Assembly (NCBI GenBank): GCA_937895845.1
Contig: CALBLK010000082.1
Location: 1 to 57,798 of the forward strand
Length of the DNA: 57,798 nucleotides
Origin: an uncultured Prevotella sp.
GTDB lineage: Bacteria; Bacteroidota; Bacteroidia; Bacteroidales; Bacteroidaceae
Direction of reading: 5' to 3'
Shown here: positions 33,549 to 42,355 of the stretch, one piece after another
Layout of the letters: every line of letters begins with the position of its first letter
Numbering within the stretch: position 1 is the stretch's first letter
Program-made: the position numbers and the translations under genes
Notes under the pieces: model-generated
The model's input: only the letters and a program-made list of their open reading frames with translations
Databases searched by the model: none
What the model was told of the DNA's origin: nothing

Positions 33549-33950
33549 ATGTTAAAAGTTGTGTATTGATGTTAAATGAATGTCCTCTTTTTTGACTTGA
33601 AAAGCAGAAATACCGCATTTTTCCGCATCATCCGCGCCGTGTCCGGCTACGCGCTGTTCTCGTGTGTGCAAGGACAGTGCGCTGACACTGAGCGCGATGG
33701 CGCTTTTGGCGAGAAAGTGTGCAGTGTGCGCCGCTGCCATCCGCACTGTTTCGCGCGCCAAGACAGCCTGTCTGGACGGACCGCGCGCACCGTTTCAGCG
33801 CACTGGATGCACCGGATGAGGCCGTCGTCCGGGCCGTTCGGGCAGCCAGGGCGGCACTGTCGCCGCGAACGGTGCCGCCTTTTGCTGCTGCCATCCAGAA
33901 AAAGGGGCCTCCCGGCCCCCTCGCTTTTTCTGGATGAAGGAAAATGAAAT
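33549..33950 (+). repeat. Dispersed ~400-bp non-coding repeat, copy 1
   Basis: Matches the reverse strand of 50309-50745. The best segment is 33661-33723 (CGTGTGTGCAAGGACAG, CACTGAGCG, GAAAGTGTGCA) against 50590-50650. GAAATACCGCATTTTTCCGC (33606-33625) has a counterpart near 50700. Both copies are bounded by ATGTTAAA. Hairpins at 33850-33879 (GGCGGCAC/GTGCCGCC) and 33892-33936 (13-bp stem CATCCAGAAAAAG/CTTTTTCTGGATG with an inner GGGGCC/GGCCCC) lie in the 3' part. Open frames here look like chance in GC-rich DNA. Confidence 0.6.
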
Positions 33951-33954
33951 GTTA

Positions 33955-34047
33955 AATCCAAGTCGGCCACCAGGGCGAAACAAGCAGTAAAATTAACATT
34001 GTTTTCAATCTTTCCGCCCCCCTGTCACAGTTTCTTCCGGCAGCTTG
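33955..34047 (-). repeat. Right-half copy of the MITE-like element, reverse orientation
   Basis: Read on the minus strand, this gives GCCGGAAGAAACTGTGACAG, GGCGGAAAGA, GCTTGTTTCGCC and GGCCGACTTGGATT, in the order found in 24905-24989. It begins about 12 bases after the MFS gene stop and could form its transcript's 3' end. Confidence 0.6.
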
Positions 34048-34058
34048 CGGCCGGCAAG

Positions 34059-35219
34059 TCACGCCGGCTGCCGCCCCTCGCGCCGCTCGACGGTGCAGTA
34101 CCGCCACATGCACCCCACCGCCAGCAGGGCGAAGGGCGCGCCCACCAGGGCCGGCCAGCAGTAGCCCAGTCCGGCGGAAATGGGCAGCCCGCCCAGAAAG
34201 GCGCCCATGGCGTTGCCCAGGTTGAATGCCACCTGGATGGCCGCGCCGCCGAGCATCTCGCCCCCGGGGGCGTTCTTGAGAATGAGAAACTGAAGCGGAC
34301 TGCTCACCGCAAACAGGCAGGCGGTGCAGCCCACCATGAGAATGACCGAGGCCACGCCCCTGCCGGCCAGGAAGAATGTGAGCACCAGCAGCCCCGTGGC
34401 CAGGCACTGCGTGGCCATCGCCACGCGCCCCGGGCGGTAGCGGTCGGACAGCCGGCCGCTCAGCAGGTTGCCCGCCACCATGCCAAGGCCGGCCAGCACC
34501 ATGAGCGCCGGCACGGCGCGGGGCGCGAAGCCCCCCTCGTGGATGAGCTGCGGCGACACATAGCTGTACCAGCAGAAGATGCTGCCGTTGCCCAGCATGG
34601 TGGCCAGCAGGATGAGCCACGGACGCTCGTGGCGCAGAAAGCGGAACTGGTCGCGGTAGCCCTTGTCGGGGAGCGCCTCCACGTCGGGCACCCACCGCCA
34701 CACAAAGTAGATGACCGACAGGGCGCAGCAGATGACCAGCACGAACGGAAACCGCCACGACAGCAGCCCGCTGAGCGAGGTGGCCAGCGGAACGCCCAGC
34801 AGGTTGGCCACCGTCATGCCCGCCACCATCACCGCCACAGCGCCGGTCTGGTGGCGCTCGTCGGCCAGGCGCACGGCCACGATGCTGGCCACGCCGAAGT
34901 AGGCGCCGTGGGGCAGGCCCGAGACAAAGCGCGCGCAGAGCAGCGTGGCGTAGTTGGGCGAGGCCACCGACAGCAAGGCCCCGAACAGCATCAGACACCC
35001 CAGGAAGAGCAGGGTGCGCTTGGGCGGGTACTTGTGGGCCGCGACAAGCATCGGCGCGCCGCAGCAGACACCCAGCGCGTAGGCCGAAATGAGGTGCCCG
35101 GCACGCGGGATGGACACACCCAGGCTGCGCGCCACGTCGGGCAGGATGCCCATCATCACAAACTCAGCGATGCCCAGGGCCAGCGTGCCCAGGGCCAGTG
35201 CAACAAGACTCTTTTTCAT
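34059..35219 (-). CDS. MFS transporter, AraJ/sugar-efflux-like (DHA1)
   Basis: Twelve-helix inner-membrane exporter of 386 residues. ALALGTLALGIAEFVMMGIL followed by PDVARSLGVS is the opening typical of the AraJ/YdhP branch of drug:H+ antiporter-1 proteins; RFVSGLPHGAYFGVASIVAV is the motif around TM4-5 of the same group. Substrate is unknown; family members export arabinose-like sugars or drugs. It is monocistronic, divergent from the IMP cyclohydrolase gene, with a TACTTTTG promoter element at 35276-35283. Confidence 0.9.
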   Translation of the reverse strand: MKKSLVALALGTLALGIAEFVMMGILPDVARSLGVSIPRAGHLISAYALGVCCGAPMLVAAHKYPPKRTLLFLGCLMLFGALLSVASPNYATLLCARFVSGLPHGAYFGVASIVAVRLADERHQTGAVAVMVAGMTVANLLGVPLATSLSGLLSWRFPFVLVICCALSVIYFVWRWVPDVEALPDKGYRDQFRFLRHERPWLILLATMLGNGSIFCWYSYVSPQLIHEGGFAPRAVPALMVLAGLGMVAGNLLSGRLSDRYRPGRVAMATQCLATGLLVLTFFLAGRGVASVILMVGCTACLFAVSSPLQFLILKNAPGGEMLGGAAIQVAFNLGNAMGAFLGGLPISAGLGYCWPALVGAPFALLAVGCMWRYCTVERREGRQPA

Positions 35220-35275
35220 CTTTGCGGTGTAACTTTTTCAACTTTGCGGAGTAACCGTATCCTAAAAACCGGGTG

Positions 35276-35283
35276 CAAAAGTA
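35276..35283 (-). promoter_or_regulatory. Promoter -7 element of the MFS gene
   Basis: TACTTTTG on the minus strand, about 57 nt from the start. Confidence 0.6.
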
Positions 35284-35326
35284 CAAAAATCAACTGAAAA
35301 GGGATGGCCGTATCGGCGGTTTTTCG

Positions 35327-35334
35327 TAAATTTG
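35327..35334 (+). promoter_or_regulatory. Promoter -7 element of the IMP cyclohydrolase gene
   Basis: TAAATTTG, 30 nt ahead of the chosen start at 35364; divergent from the MFS promoter. Confidence 0.6.
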
Positions 35335-35363
35335 CACACTCATTTATAATGCATTATAAGTTT

Positions 35364-35966
35364 ATGTCAGGAACAAAGAAGATTAAAACCGCGCTCATCT
35401 CCGTCTTCCACAAGGACGGCTTGGACGAGCTGCTCAAGAAGCTGAGCGCCGAGGGTGTGCAATTCCTCTCCACGGGGGGCACCCACCGGTTTGTCGAGTC
35501 GCTGGGCTACCCGTGCCAGAAGGTCGAGGACCTCACCACATACCCCTCGATTCTCGGCGGCCGCGTGAAGACCCTCCACCCCAAGGTGTTCGGCGGCATA
35601 CTGGCGCGCCGCGACAACGAGGGCGACCGGGCGCAGATGGCCCGGTACGGCATCCCCTCCATCGACCTCGTCATCGTAGACCTCTACCCCTTCGAGCAGA
35701 CCGTGGCCGGCGGCGCCCCTGAGGCTGACATCATCGAGAAGATAGACATCGGCGGCATCTCCCTTATCCGCGCCGGGGCCAAGAACTTCGCCGACGTGGC
35801 GATAGTGCCCAGCAAGGCCGAGTATGGCGTGCTGCTTGACATCCTCAACCGCAAGGGCGCGCAGACCGACCTCGAGGACCGCAGGATGCTCGCCGCCCGC
35901 GCCTTTGGCGTGAGCAGCCACTACGACACCGCCATCCACAACTGGTTCTGCAACGGGAAGTGCTGA
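35364..35966 (+). CDS. purH: Stand-alone IMP cyclohydrolase (N-terminal half of PurH)
   Basis: Last step of de novo IMP synthesis: ring closure of FAICAR. The 200-residue protein is only the MGS-like domain: KTALISVFHKDGLDELLKKL, FLSTGGTH, GRVKTLHPKVFGGIL, VIVDLYPFE and IDIGGISLIRAGAKN are classic PurH N-terminal motifs. It stops at HNWFCNGKC instead of continuing into the AICAR formyltransferase, which is at 28993-30174 on the same strand. The start MSGTKK is preferred over MHYKF (35349). In related Bacteroidales a full-length purH often lies just before mreB, so the gene here looks like the same locus with the second domain lost. Confidence 0.93.
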   Translation: MSGTKKIKTALISVFHKDGLDELLKKLSAEGVQFLSTGGTHRFVESLGYPCQKVEDLTTYPSILGGRVKTLHPKVFGGILARRDNEGDRAQMARYGIPSIDLVIVDLYPFEQTVAGGAPEADIIEKIDIGGISLIRAGAKNFADVAIVPSKAEYGVLLDILNRKGAQTDLEDRRMLAARAFGVSSHYDTAIHNWFCNGKC

Positions 35967-36111
35967 GCGCTGAGAGAAGCGGCAATGGCAGTGCGAAACG
36001 CGGGGCGTGGGATGGCGCACCGGCTCGGCTTCTGGCGTCCGTCACTCGCCGTCTCGGCATTGCCGCAGGCAACCCATCCACCATTCGTAATTCAACATTC
36101 TTAATTAAAAT

Positions 36112-37134
36112 ATGGGATTCTTTTCATTTGTACAGGAGATAGCCATGGACCTCGGCACGGCCAACACCATCATCATCAGCGATGACAAGATTGTGGTCGA
36201 CGAGCCGTCCGTGGTGGCCCTCGACCGCCACACCAACAAGATGATAGCCGTGGGCGAGAAGGCCAAGATGATGTATGAGAAAACAAACGACAACATACGC
36301 ACCATCCGTCCGCTGCGCGACGGCGTGATAGCCGACTTCTCCGCCTGCGAGCAGATGATGCGCGGGCTAATCAAGATGGTGCACACCGGGAGGCGGCTCT
36401 TCTCGCCCTCGCTCCGCATGGTCATCGGCGTGCCCAGCGGCTCGACCGAGGTGGAGCTGCGCGCCGTGCGCGACTCGGCCGAGCACGCCAACGGGCGCGA
36501 CGTCTACCTCATCTACGAGCCCATGGCGGCCGCCATCGGCATCGGCATCGATGTGGAGGCCCCCGAGGGCAACATGATTGTCGACATCGGCGGAGGCTCG
36601 ACGGAGATTGCCGTCATCTCGCTCGGCGGCATCGTGAGCAACAACAGCATACGCACCGCGGGCGACGACCTGACCGCCGACATCCAGGAGTACATGCGCC
36701 GCCAGCACAACGTCAAGGTGAGCGAGCGCATGGCCGAGCGCATCAAGATTCACGTGGGCTCGGCACTGACCGACCTCGGCGAGGAGGCCCCGGAAGACTA
36801 TGTCGTGCACGGGCCCAACTGCATCACCGCCCTGCCCATGGAGGTGCCGGTGTGCTACCAGGAGATAGCCCACTGCCTGGACAAGACCGTGGCCAAGATA
36901 GAGAACGCCGTGCTGTCGGCGCTGGAGAACACGCCGCCCGAGCTGTATGCCGACATCGTGAAGAACGGCATCTACCTGAGCGGCGGCGGCGCGCTGCTCC
37001 GCGGACTTGACCGCAGGCTCACCGACAAGATGAACATCCCGTTCCACATCGCCGACGACCCGCTGCACAGCGTGGCCAAGGGCGCGGGCGTGGCCCTGAA
37101 AAACGTGGACCGGTTCTCGTTCCTGATGAGATAA
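36112..37134 (+). CDS. mreB: Rod shape-determining actin homologue MreB
   Basis: Cytoskeletal ATPase of 340 residues that guides wall elongation. AMDLGTANTIIIS is phosphate-1, IVDIGGGSTEIAVISLGGI phosphate-2, and YLSGGGALLRGLDRRL the adenosine loop; EPMAAAIGIGID is also conserved. The N-terminus GFFSFVQEIA fits the membrane-binding amphipathic helix. It leads the mreBCD-mrdA-rodA operon; the 145-nt gap behind the IMP cyclohydrolase gene has no clear promoter element. Confidence 0.97.
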   Translation: MGFFSFVQEIAMDLGTANTIIISDDKIVVDEPSVVALDRHTNKMIAVGEKAKMMYEKTNDNIRTIRPLRDGVIADFSACEQMMRGLIKMVHTGRRLFSPSLRMVIGVPSGSTEVELRAVRDSAEHANGRDVYLIYEPMAAAIGIGIDVEAPEGNMIVDIGGGSTEIAVISLGGIVSNNSIRTAGDDLTADIQEYMRRQHNVKVSERMAERIKIHVGSALTDLGEEAPEDYVVHGPNCITALPMEVPVCYQEIAHCLDKTVAKIENAVLSALENTPPELYADIVKNGIYLSGGGALLRGLDRRLTDKMNIPFHIADDPLHSVAKGAGVALKNVDRFSFLMR

Positions 37135-37154
37135 CCTGAGGGGGACATCCGTCC

Positions 37155-38018
37155 ATGCGTAACCTGCTTGACTTCCTCTCACGCCACGGCCACTGGCTGC
37201 TCTTCGCGCTGCTGGAGGCGGTGAGCGCCGTGCTGGTGTTCCGCTACAACACCTACCAGGGCAGCGTGTGGCTCACCTCGGCCAACGCCGTGGCCGGCAA
37301 GGTGTACGAGGGGAAGTCGGCGCTCACGTCGTTCTTCGCCCTGAGGCAGAACAACGGGCAGCTCACCCGGCGCAACTTCTACCTGGAGCGCCAGGTGGAG
37401 CAGCTCGCCAGGCTCTACGCACGCGCCACGCACGACACCATGGCGGCAGAGCGCGCCAACATCAGGGCCATGGAGCAGTACAGGCTGGTGCCGGCGCAGG
37501 TAGTGGCGGGCACCACGCACCGCGCTGACAACCTGCTGACCATCGACCGCGGGCGCGCCGACGGCATAGCCCCCGACATGGGCGTGGTGAGCGGCATGGG
37601 CGTTGTGGGCGTGGTGCTGCAAGTCTCCGACCACTATGCCATCGTGCTGCCGGTCATCAACAGCCGGTCGCGCGTGAGCTGCACCATCCGAAGGCGCGGC
37701 TATTTCGGCGTGCTGCGCTGGTACGGGGGCGACCCCTCCGTGGCCTATGTGGAGGACATCCCGCGCCACGCGCACTTCAGGCGGGGCGACTGGGTGGAGA
37801 CCAACGGCTACTCGTCCATCTTCCCCCCCGGCGTGCCGGTGGGCAAGATTGTGGAGGTTTACAACTCGCGCGACGGCATGTCCTACCGCCTCAAGGTGTG
37901 GCTGGCCAACGACTTCGGCAGTCTGCGCGACGTGAACGTTGTCACCGACAAGGGCGCAGCCGAGCGCGTGCAGCTGCTGAAGGCGGCGCAGGACTCGCTC
38001 CGCTTCAAGGACAGGTAG
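37155..38018 (+). CDS. mreC: Rod shape-determining protein MreC
   Basis: Periplasmic scaffold of the elongasome, anchored by one N-terminal helix (HWLLFALLEAVSAVLVF, residues 14-30), then a coiled coil (about 60-105) and two beta-barrel lobes. DRGRADGIAPDMGVVSGMGV and DWVETNGYSSIFPPGVPVG are the conserved core loops. The 287-residue length is normal. It starts 20 nt after mreB. Confidence 0.95.
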   Translation: MRNLLDFLSRHGHWLLFALLEAVSAVLVFRYNTYQGSVWLTSANAVAGKVYEGKSALTSFFALRQNNGQLTRRNFYLERQVEQLARLYARATHDTMAAERANIRAMEQYRLVPAQVVAGTTHRADNLLTIDRGRADGIAPDMGVVSGMGVVGVVLQVSDHYAIVLPVINSRSRVSCTIRRRGYFGVLRWYGGDPSVAYVEDIPRHAHFRRGDWVETNGYSSIFPPGVPVGKIVEVYNSRDGMSYRLKVWLANDFGSLRDVNVVTDKGAAERVQLLKAAQDSLRFKDR

Positions 38019-38059
38019 CCCGGGACAGGACGGGCACCGCAACAGGATAAAGAAACATT

Positions 38060-38560
38060 ATGACCGCAGACCTATTGAAACGCACCGCAGCCTTTGCCAC
38101 CCTGTGCCTCGTGCAGGCACTGGTGCTCAACCAGATTCACCTGTTTGACTGCGCCACGCCGCTGCTCTACGTCTACATGGTGGCCGCCTTCCCGTGCGAC
38201 TATCCCAAGTGGGCGGTGCTCCTGTGGGCCTTCCTGCTGGGCGTGGCGGTCGACACGTTTACCAACACGCCCGGCGTGGCCGCGGCGTCGCTCACGGCCG
38301 TGGCCGCCGTGCAGCCCTACTTCCTGGCCCTCTTCATCCCGGCCGACGCGCGCGAGGACATCCGCCCGAACATGGCCGAAATGGGGGCGCTCAAATACTG
38401 TGTGTACATCGTGACGCTCGTGCTGCTCCACTGCCTGCTCTTCTTCTCCATCGAGATGTTCAGCTTCTTCAACCTGCTCCAGTGGGCAGAGTGCGTGCTG
38501 GGCAGTGCCGCGCTCACCGTCATCCTCATCCTCACGCTGGAGAGTGTGCGAACAAAGTGA
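38060..38560 (+). CDS. mreD: Rod shape-determining protein MreD
   Basis: Small integral membrane protein (166 residues, about five or six helices) that joins MreC to the wall synthases. MVAAFPCDYPKWAVLLWAFL and LGVAVDTFTNTPGVAAASLT show the family's polar motif in mid-helix. The stop TGA overlaps the GTG start of the PBP2 gene (GTGA), implying translational coupling. Confidence 0.92.
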   Translation: MTADLLKRTAAFATLCLVQALVLNQIHLFDCATPLLYVYMVAAFPCDYPKWAVLLWAFLLGVAVDTFTNTPGVAAASLTAVAAVQPYFLALFIPADAREDIRPNMAEMGALKYCVYIVTLVLLHCLLFFSIEMFSFFNLLQWAECVLGSAALTVILILTLESVRTK

Positions 38561-40407
38561 AAGACTATAACCTGAGCAACCGGCAGTATGTCATCGGTGG
38601 GGCGGCCGTGGTGATTATCACGGTGTACCTCATCCGGCTGTTCATGCTCCAGATCATGAGCGACGACTACAAGAAGAACGCCGACTCCAACGCCTTTCTC
38701 AAGAAGATTGACTACCCCGCGCGCGGCATCATCACCGACCGCCACGGCCGGCTGCTGGTGTACAACCAGCCGGCCTACGACGTCATGGTGGTGACAAGCG
38801 AGGCCAAGGGCCGCACCGACACCGCCGCGCTGTGCCAGGCGCTCGGCATCACGCGCGAGGAGTTTGACCGCCGCATGGAGGCCATCAAGGACCGCTCGCG
38901 CAACCCCGGCTACTCGCGCTTCACCAGGCAGCTCTTCCTGTCGCAGCTCTCCGACCGCGACTTCAGCGTGTTCCAGGAGAAAATCTACCGCTTCCCGGGG
39001 TTCTACACCCAGCGGCGCAGCATCCGGCAGTACCAGTACGGCTGCGCGGCCCACGTGCTGGGCGACGTGGCCGAGGTGTCGCAGAGCGACATTGACGAAG
39101 ACCCCTACTACCAGCCGGGCGACTACATCGGGAAGCTGGGCGTGGAGCGCAGCTACGAGAAGCAGCTGCGCGGCGAGAAGGGCGTGCAGATCCTGCTGCG
39201 CGACGTGCGCGGCCGCATCCAGGGACGCTACATGAACGGACAGCTTGACCGCCGCCCCGTGGCCGGCAAGAACCTCACGCTGAGCATCGACTGCAGCCTG
39301 CAGGCGCTGGGCGAGCGGCTCCTCGAGGGCAAGATAGGCAGCATCGTGGCCATCGAGCCGGCCTCGGGCGAGGTGCTCTGCATGGTGTCGTCGCCCGGCT
39401 ACGACCCGCGCACCATGGTGGGAAGGCAGCGCAGCCGCAACCACCGCGCCCTGAGCCACAACCCCTGGCGGCCCCTGCTGAACCGCAGCATCATGGGACA
39501 GTACCCGCCAGGCTCCACCTTCAAGACCACACAGGCCCTCACCTTCCTGTCGGAGGGCATCATCACACCGCGCACTGTCTACGGCTGCCACCACGGCTTC
39601 TACTACCGAGGCCTCCACGTGGGCTGCCACGGGCACGCCTCGCCGCTGTCGGTCGTGCCCGCGCTCAGCACGTCGTGCAACGGCTTCTTCTGCTGGGGAC
39701 TGTTCCATATGATTGGCAACAGGCGCAAGTATGGCAGCGTGCAGAACGCCATGAACACGTGGCGCGACTACATGGTGAGCATGGGCTTCGGCTACAGGCT
39801 GGGCGTCGACCTGCCGGGCGAGAAGCGCGGGCTTATCCCCAACGCCGACTTCTACGACAGGATTTACGGCAAGGCGTGGAACGGGCTGACCGTCATCTCC
39901 ATCTCCATCGGGCAGGGCGAGGTGAACGCCACGCCGCTTCAGATAGCCAACCTGGGGGCCACCATCGCCAACAGGGGCTACTACTACCGCCCGCACGTGG
40001 TGAGAAAGGTGCAGGGGGAGCCGCTTGACACGGCCTACACCCGCCGCCACTACACCAAGGCGGCGCGCCGTGCCTACAACTACGTGGTGCAGGGCATGCG
40101 CTCGTCGGCGCTGGGCGGGACGTGCCGCGAGCTGGGCAGGTATGACTTCGAGGCCTGCGGAAAGACCGGCACGGCCCAGAACCGCGGCCACGACCACTCG
40201 GTGTTCATGGGCTTCGCCCCGATGAACAGTCCGAAGATTGCCATCGCGGTGTATGTGGAGAACGGCGGCTGGGGGGCCGACTACGGCGTGCCCATCGGCG
40301 GGCTCATGATGGAACAGTATCTCAAGGGAAAGCTCTCGGAGGCCTCGAAGCGCAAGGCCGACGAGTTTCAGAAAAGAAGGATAGGCTATGGCTCAGGCAA
40401 CAGGTAA
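38557..40407 (+). CDS. mrdA: Penicillin-binding protein 2 (peptidoglycan D,D-transpeptidase)
   Basis: Class B PBP of 616 residues, the elongation transpeptidase. A single N-terminal helix (VIGGAAVVIITVYLIRLFML) anchors it; the pedestal domain follows (YPARGIITDRHGRLLVYN). The transpeptidase motifs are S320-T-F-K323, S373-C-N375 and K536-T-G538. The GTG start at 38557 overlaps the mreD stop; further upstream frame is inside mreD and lacks similarity. It overlaps rodA by 20 bases, so the polymerase-transpeptidase pair RodA-PBP2 is co-translated. Confidence 0.96.
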   Translation: MKDYNLSNRQYVIGGAAVVIITVYLIRLFMLQIMSDDYKKNADSNAFLKKIDYPARGIITDRHGRLLVYNQPAYDVMVVTSEAKGRTDTAALCQALGITREEFDRRMEAIKDRSRNPGYSRFTRQLFLSQLSDRDFSVFQEKIYRFPGFYTQRRSIRQYQYGCAAHVLGDVAEVSQSDIDEDPYYQPGDYIGKLGVERSYEKQLRGEKGVQILLRDVRGRIQGRYMNGQLDRRPVAGKNLTLSIDCSLQALGERLLEGKIGSIVAIEPASGEVLCMVSSPGYDPRTMVGRQRSRNHRALSHNPWRPLLNRSIMGQYPPGSTFKTTQALTFLSEGIITPRTVYGCHHGFYYRGLHVGCHGHASPLSVVPALSTSCNGFFCWGLFHMIGNRRKYGSVQNAMNTWRDYMVSMGFGYRLGVDLPGEKRGLIPNADFYDRIYGKAWNGLTVISISIGQGEVNATPLQIANLGATIANRGYYYRPHVVRKVQGEPLDTAYTRRHYTKAARRAYNYVVQGMRSSALGGTCRELGRYDFEACGKTGTAQNRGHDHSVFMGFAPMNSPKIAIAVYVENGGWGADYGVPIGGLMMEQYLKGKLSEASKRKADEFQKRRIGYGSGNR

Positions 40408-41857
40408 GCAACAGGGCGTGCTGCGCTCGCTCGACTGGTGGACAATAGGCATCTACCTGGCGCTGCTCACGTTCGGGTGGATCAGCGTGTGCGGCGCCAG
40501 CTACACGTTTGGCGACACGGACATCTTCAGCCTGGACACGCGCTCGGGCATGCAGATTGTGTGGATCGGCACGTCGGTGTGCCTGGGCTTTGTGCTGCTG
40601 ATGCTCGACGACCGCTTCTACGACACCTTTGCCTATGCCATCTACGCGGCGCTGCTGCTGCTGCTCTTCGCCACCATCTTCAACCCCCACGAAATCAAGG
40701 GGTCGCGCTCGTGGCTGGTGCTGGGGCCCCTGCGGCTCCAGCCGGCCGAGTTCGCCAAGTTCGCCACGGCGCTGGCCCTGGCCAAGCTGATGAGCACCTA
40801 TGGCTATGACATCCACAAGTGGCGGTGCCTGGCCGCCAGCCTGGCCGTCATCCTGGCGCCCATGCTGTTCATCGTGATGCAGAAGGAGACAGGCTCCGCC
40901 CTGGTCTACCTGGCCTTCTTCCTCGTGTTCTACCGCGAGGGCATGACGGGCAGCGTGCTGTTCACCGGCATCGCGGCGGTGGTCTACTTTGTTGTGGGCA
41001 TCCGCTTCGAGCAGGTGCAGCTGTGGGACACGCCCACCTCGGTGGGCAAGCTGTGCGTGCTGACGCTCATCCAGCTGTGCACGGTCGGCATGGTGTGGGC
41101 TTACTGCAAGAACCGCCTGGCGGCGCTGCACATCCTTGCGCTGTGCGCCGTGACAACGGGCCTGGCGCTGCTCTTCTCGGTCTTTGTCATCCCGTTTGAC
41201 GTGGTGTGGGTGCAGCTGGTGGCCTGTGCCGTCATGGTGGGCTACCTGCTGTGGTGGGCGCTGGGCACGCGCGTGCGCACCTATTACTTTATCCTTGCGC
41301 TCGCCCTTGGCTCGATGGCGTTCTTCTATTCGGCCGACTATGTGCTCAACAATGTGCTGGAGCCTCACCAGCGGGTGCGCATCAACGTGCTGCTCGGGCT
41401 GGAGGAGGACCCCTCGGGCGCGGGCTACAACGTTCACCAGAGCGAGATAGCCATCGGCTCGGGCGGACTTGAGGGCAAGGGCTTTCTGAACGGCACGCAG
41501 ACCAAGCTGAAGTTTGTGCCCGAGCAGGACACCGACTTCATCTTCTGCACCGTGGGCGAGGAGGAAGGCTTTGTGGGCTCGGCGGCAGTGCTGCTGCTCT
41601 TTCTCGCGCTCATCCTGCGGCTCATCCGCCTGGCCGAGCGCCAGCATTTCCGCTTCGCGCGCGTTTATGGCTATTCGGTGGTGTCTGTCTTCCTGTTCCA
41701 TGTTTTTGTCAACGTGGGCATGGTGCTCGGACTGACACCTGTCATCGGCATTCCGCTCCCCTTCTTCAGCTACGGCGGCTCGTCGCTGTGGGGCTTCACG
41801 CTCCTGCTCTTCATCTTCCTGCGCATGGACGCGGGCAGGAACATGGAGCGTGCCTGA
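40388..41857 (+). CDS. rodA: Peptidoglycan glycosyltransferase RodA (SEDS family)
   Basis: Multipass membrane glycosyltransferase of 489 residues that polymerises lipid II with PBP2. KGSRSWLVLGPLRLQPAEFA and the later GLTPVIGIPLPFFSYGGSSL are SEDS signatures. It is about 120 residues longer than the E. coli protein because of extra hydrophobic segments in the middle, as is usual in Bacteroidota. It ends the shape operon, one base from the end of the convergent gldH, leaving no spacer for a terminator. Confidence 0.95.
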   Translation: MAQATGKQQGVLRSLDWWTIGIYLALLTFGWISVCGASYTFGDTDIFSLDTRSGMQIVWIGTSVCLGFVLLMLDDRFYDTFAYAIYAALLLLLFATIFNPHEIKGSRSWLVLGPLRLQPAEFAKFATALALAKLMSTYGYDIHKWRCLAASLAVILAPMLFIVMQKETGSALVYLAFFLVFYREGMTGSVLFTGIAAVVYFVVGIRFEQVQLWDTPTSVGKLCVLTLIQLCTVGMVWAYCKNRLAALHILALCAVTTGLALLFSVFVIPFDVVWVQLVACAVMVGYLLWWALGTRVRTYYFILALALGSMAFFYSADYVLNNVLEPHQRVRINVLLGLEEDPSGAGYNVHQSEIAIGSGGLEGKGFLNGTQTKLKFVPEQDTDFIFCTVGEEEGFVGSAAVLLLFLALILRLIRLAERQHFRFARVYGYSVVSVFLFHVFVNVGMVLGLTPVIGIPLPFFSYGGSSLWGFTLLLFIFLRMDAGRNMERA

Positions 41858-42355
41858 CTACTGTTTCCTTGTTATCCTGACCCCGACATCGGCGATGCCG
41901 GGCAGTATCTCGCGCTTCATGTCATGGCGGATGTGGATGCGCAGGGAGTCGTTGCCGGCCAGGCGGATGTTTTTCAGGTGGAAGAGGTACTGGTAGTAGC
42001 CCACGCCGTTGCCGTTGAAGGTGCCCCGGTCGCTCACAAGGCGGCAGGCCAGGGTGTCGGTGCTGGCCACCCCCGATGGCAGCACGGTCTGCTCTACCAC
42101 CAGGTAGAGGCTCTTGAAGGGGTATGTGCCGTTGATGCGGAGGCCGATGGTCTGCTCGTATTCGGCGGTGTGTCCACCCCCTGCCGCCCGTATGGAGGCA
42201 GCGGGGGCGAACAGATAGTCAAGTGTGTCGTTGCGCTCCCAGCCACTCACGGGGGTGTGCCGGTATTGCGCAAAGACCGTCTTTCGGTTGCAGGCAGCAA
42301 CCGCTGCCGCTACCGAAAGGATGACTGCGGCTGTCTGCCACCTATTCCTTGGCAT
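41858..42355 (-). CDS. gldH: Gliding motility lipoprotein GldH
   Basis: Outer-envelope lipoprotein of 165 residues. The signal ends in AAVAAC (lipobox). The mature part matches the GldH family: FAQYRHTPVSGWERNDTLDY, GLRINGTYPFKSLYLVVEQT, and the C-terminal REILPGIADVGVRITR. GldH is needed for gliding in flavobacteria but also occurs in non-motile Bacteroidales, where its job is unclear. The start MPRNRW (42355) overlaps the end of ricT by 14 bases. Confidence 0.9.
   Translation of the reverse strand: MPRNRWQTAAVILSVAAAVAACNRKTVFAQYRHTPVSGWERNDTLDYLFAPAASIRAAGGGHTAEYEQTIGLRINGTYPFKSLYLVVEQTVLPSGVASTDTLACRLVSDRGTFNGNGVGYYQYLFHLKNIRLAGNDSLRIHIRHDMKREILPGIADVGVRITRKQ

Noticed and set aside
33576..33947. 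A 123-codon plus-strand frame in the gap after the 913-residue gene
   Set aside because: Composition is rich in C, R, H and S, there is no recognisable domain, and the same DNA is part of a dispersed repeat; overlapping frames in other phases look equally good.
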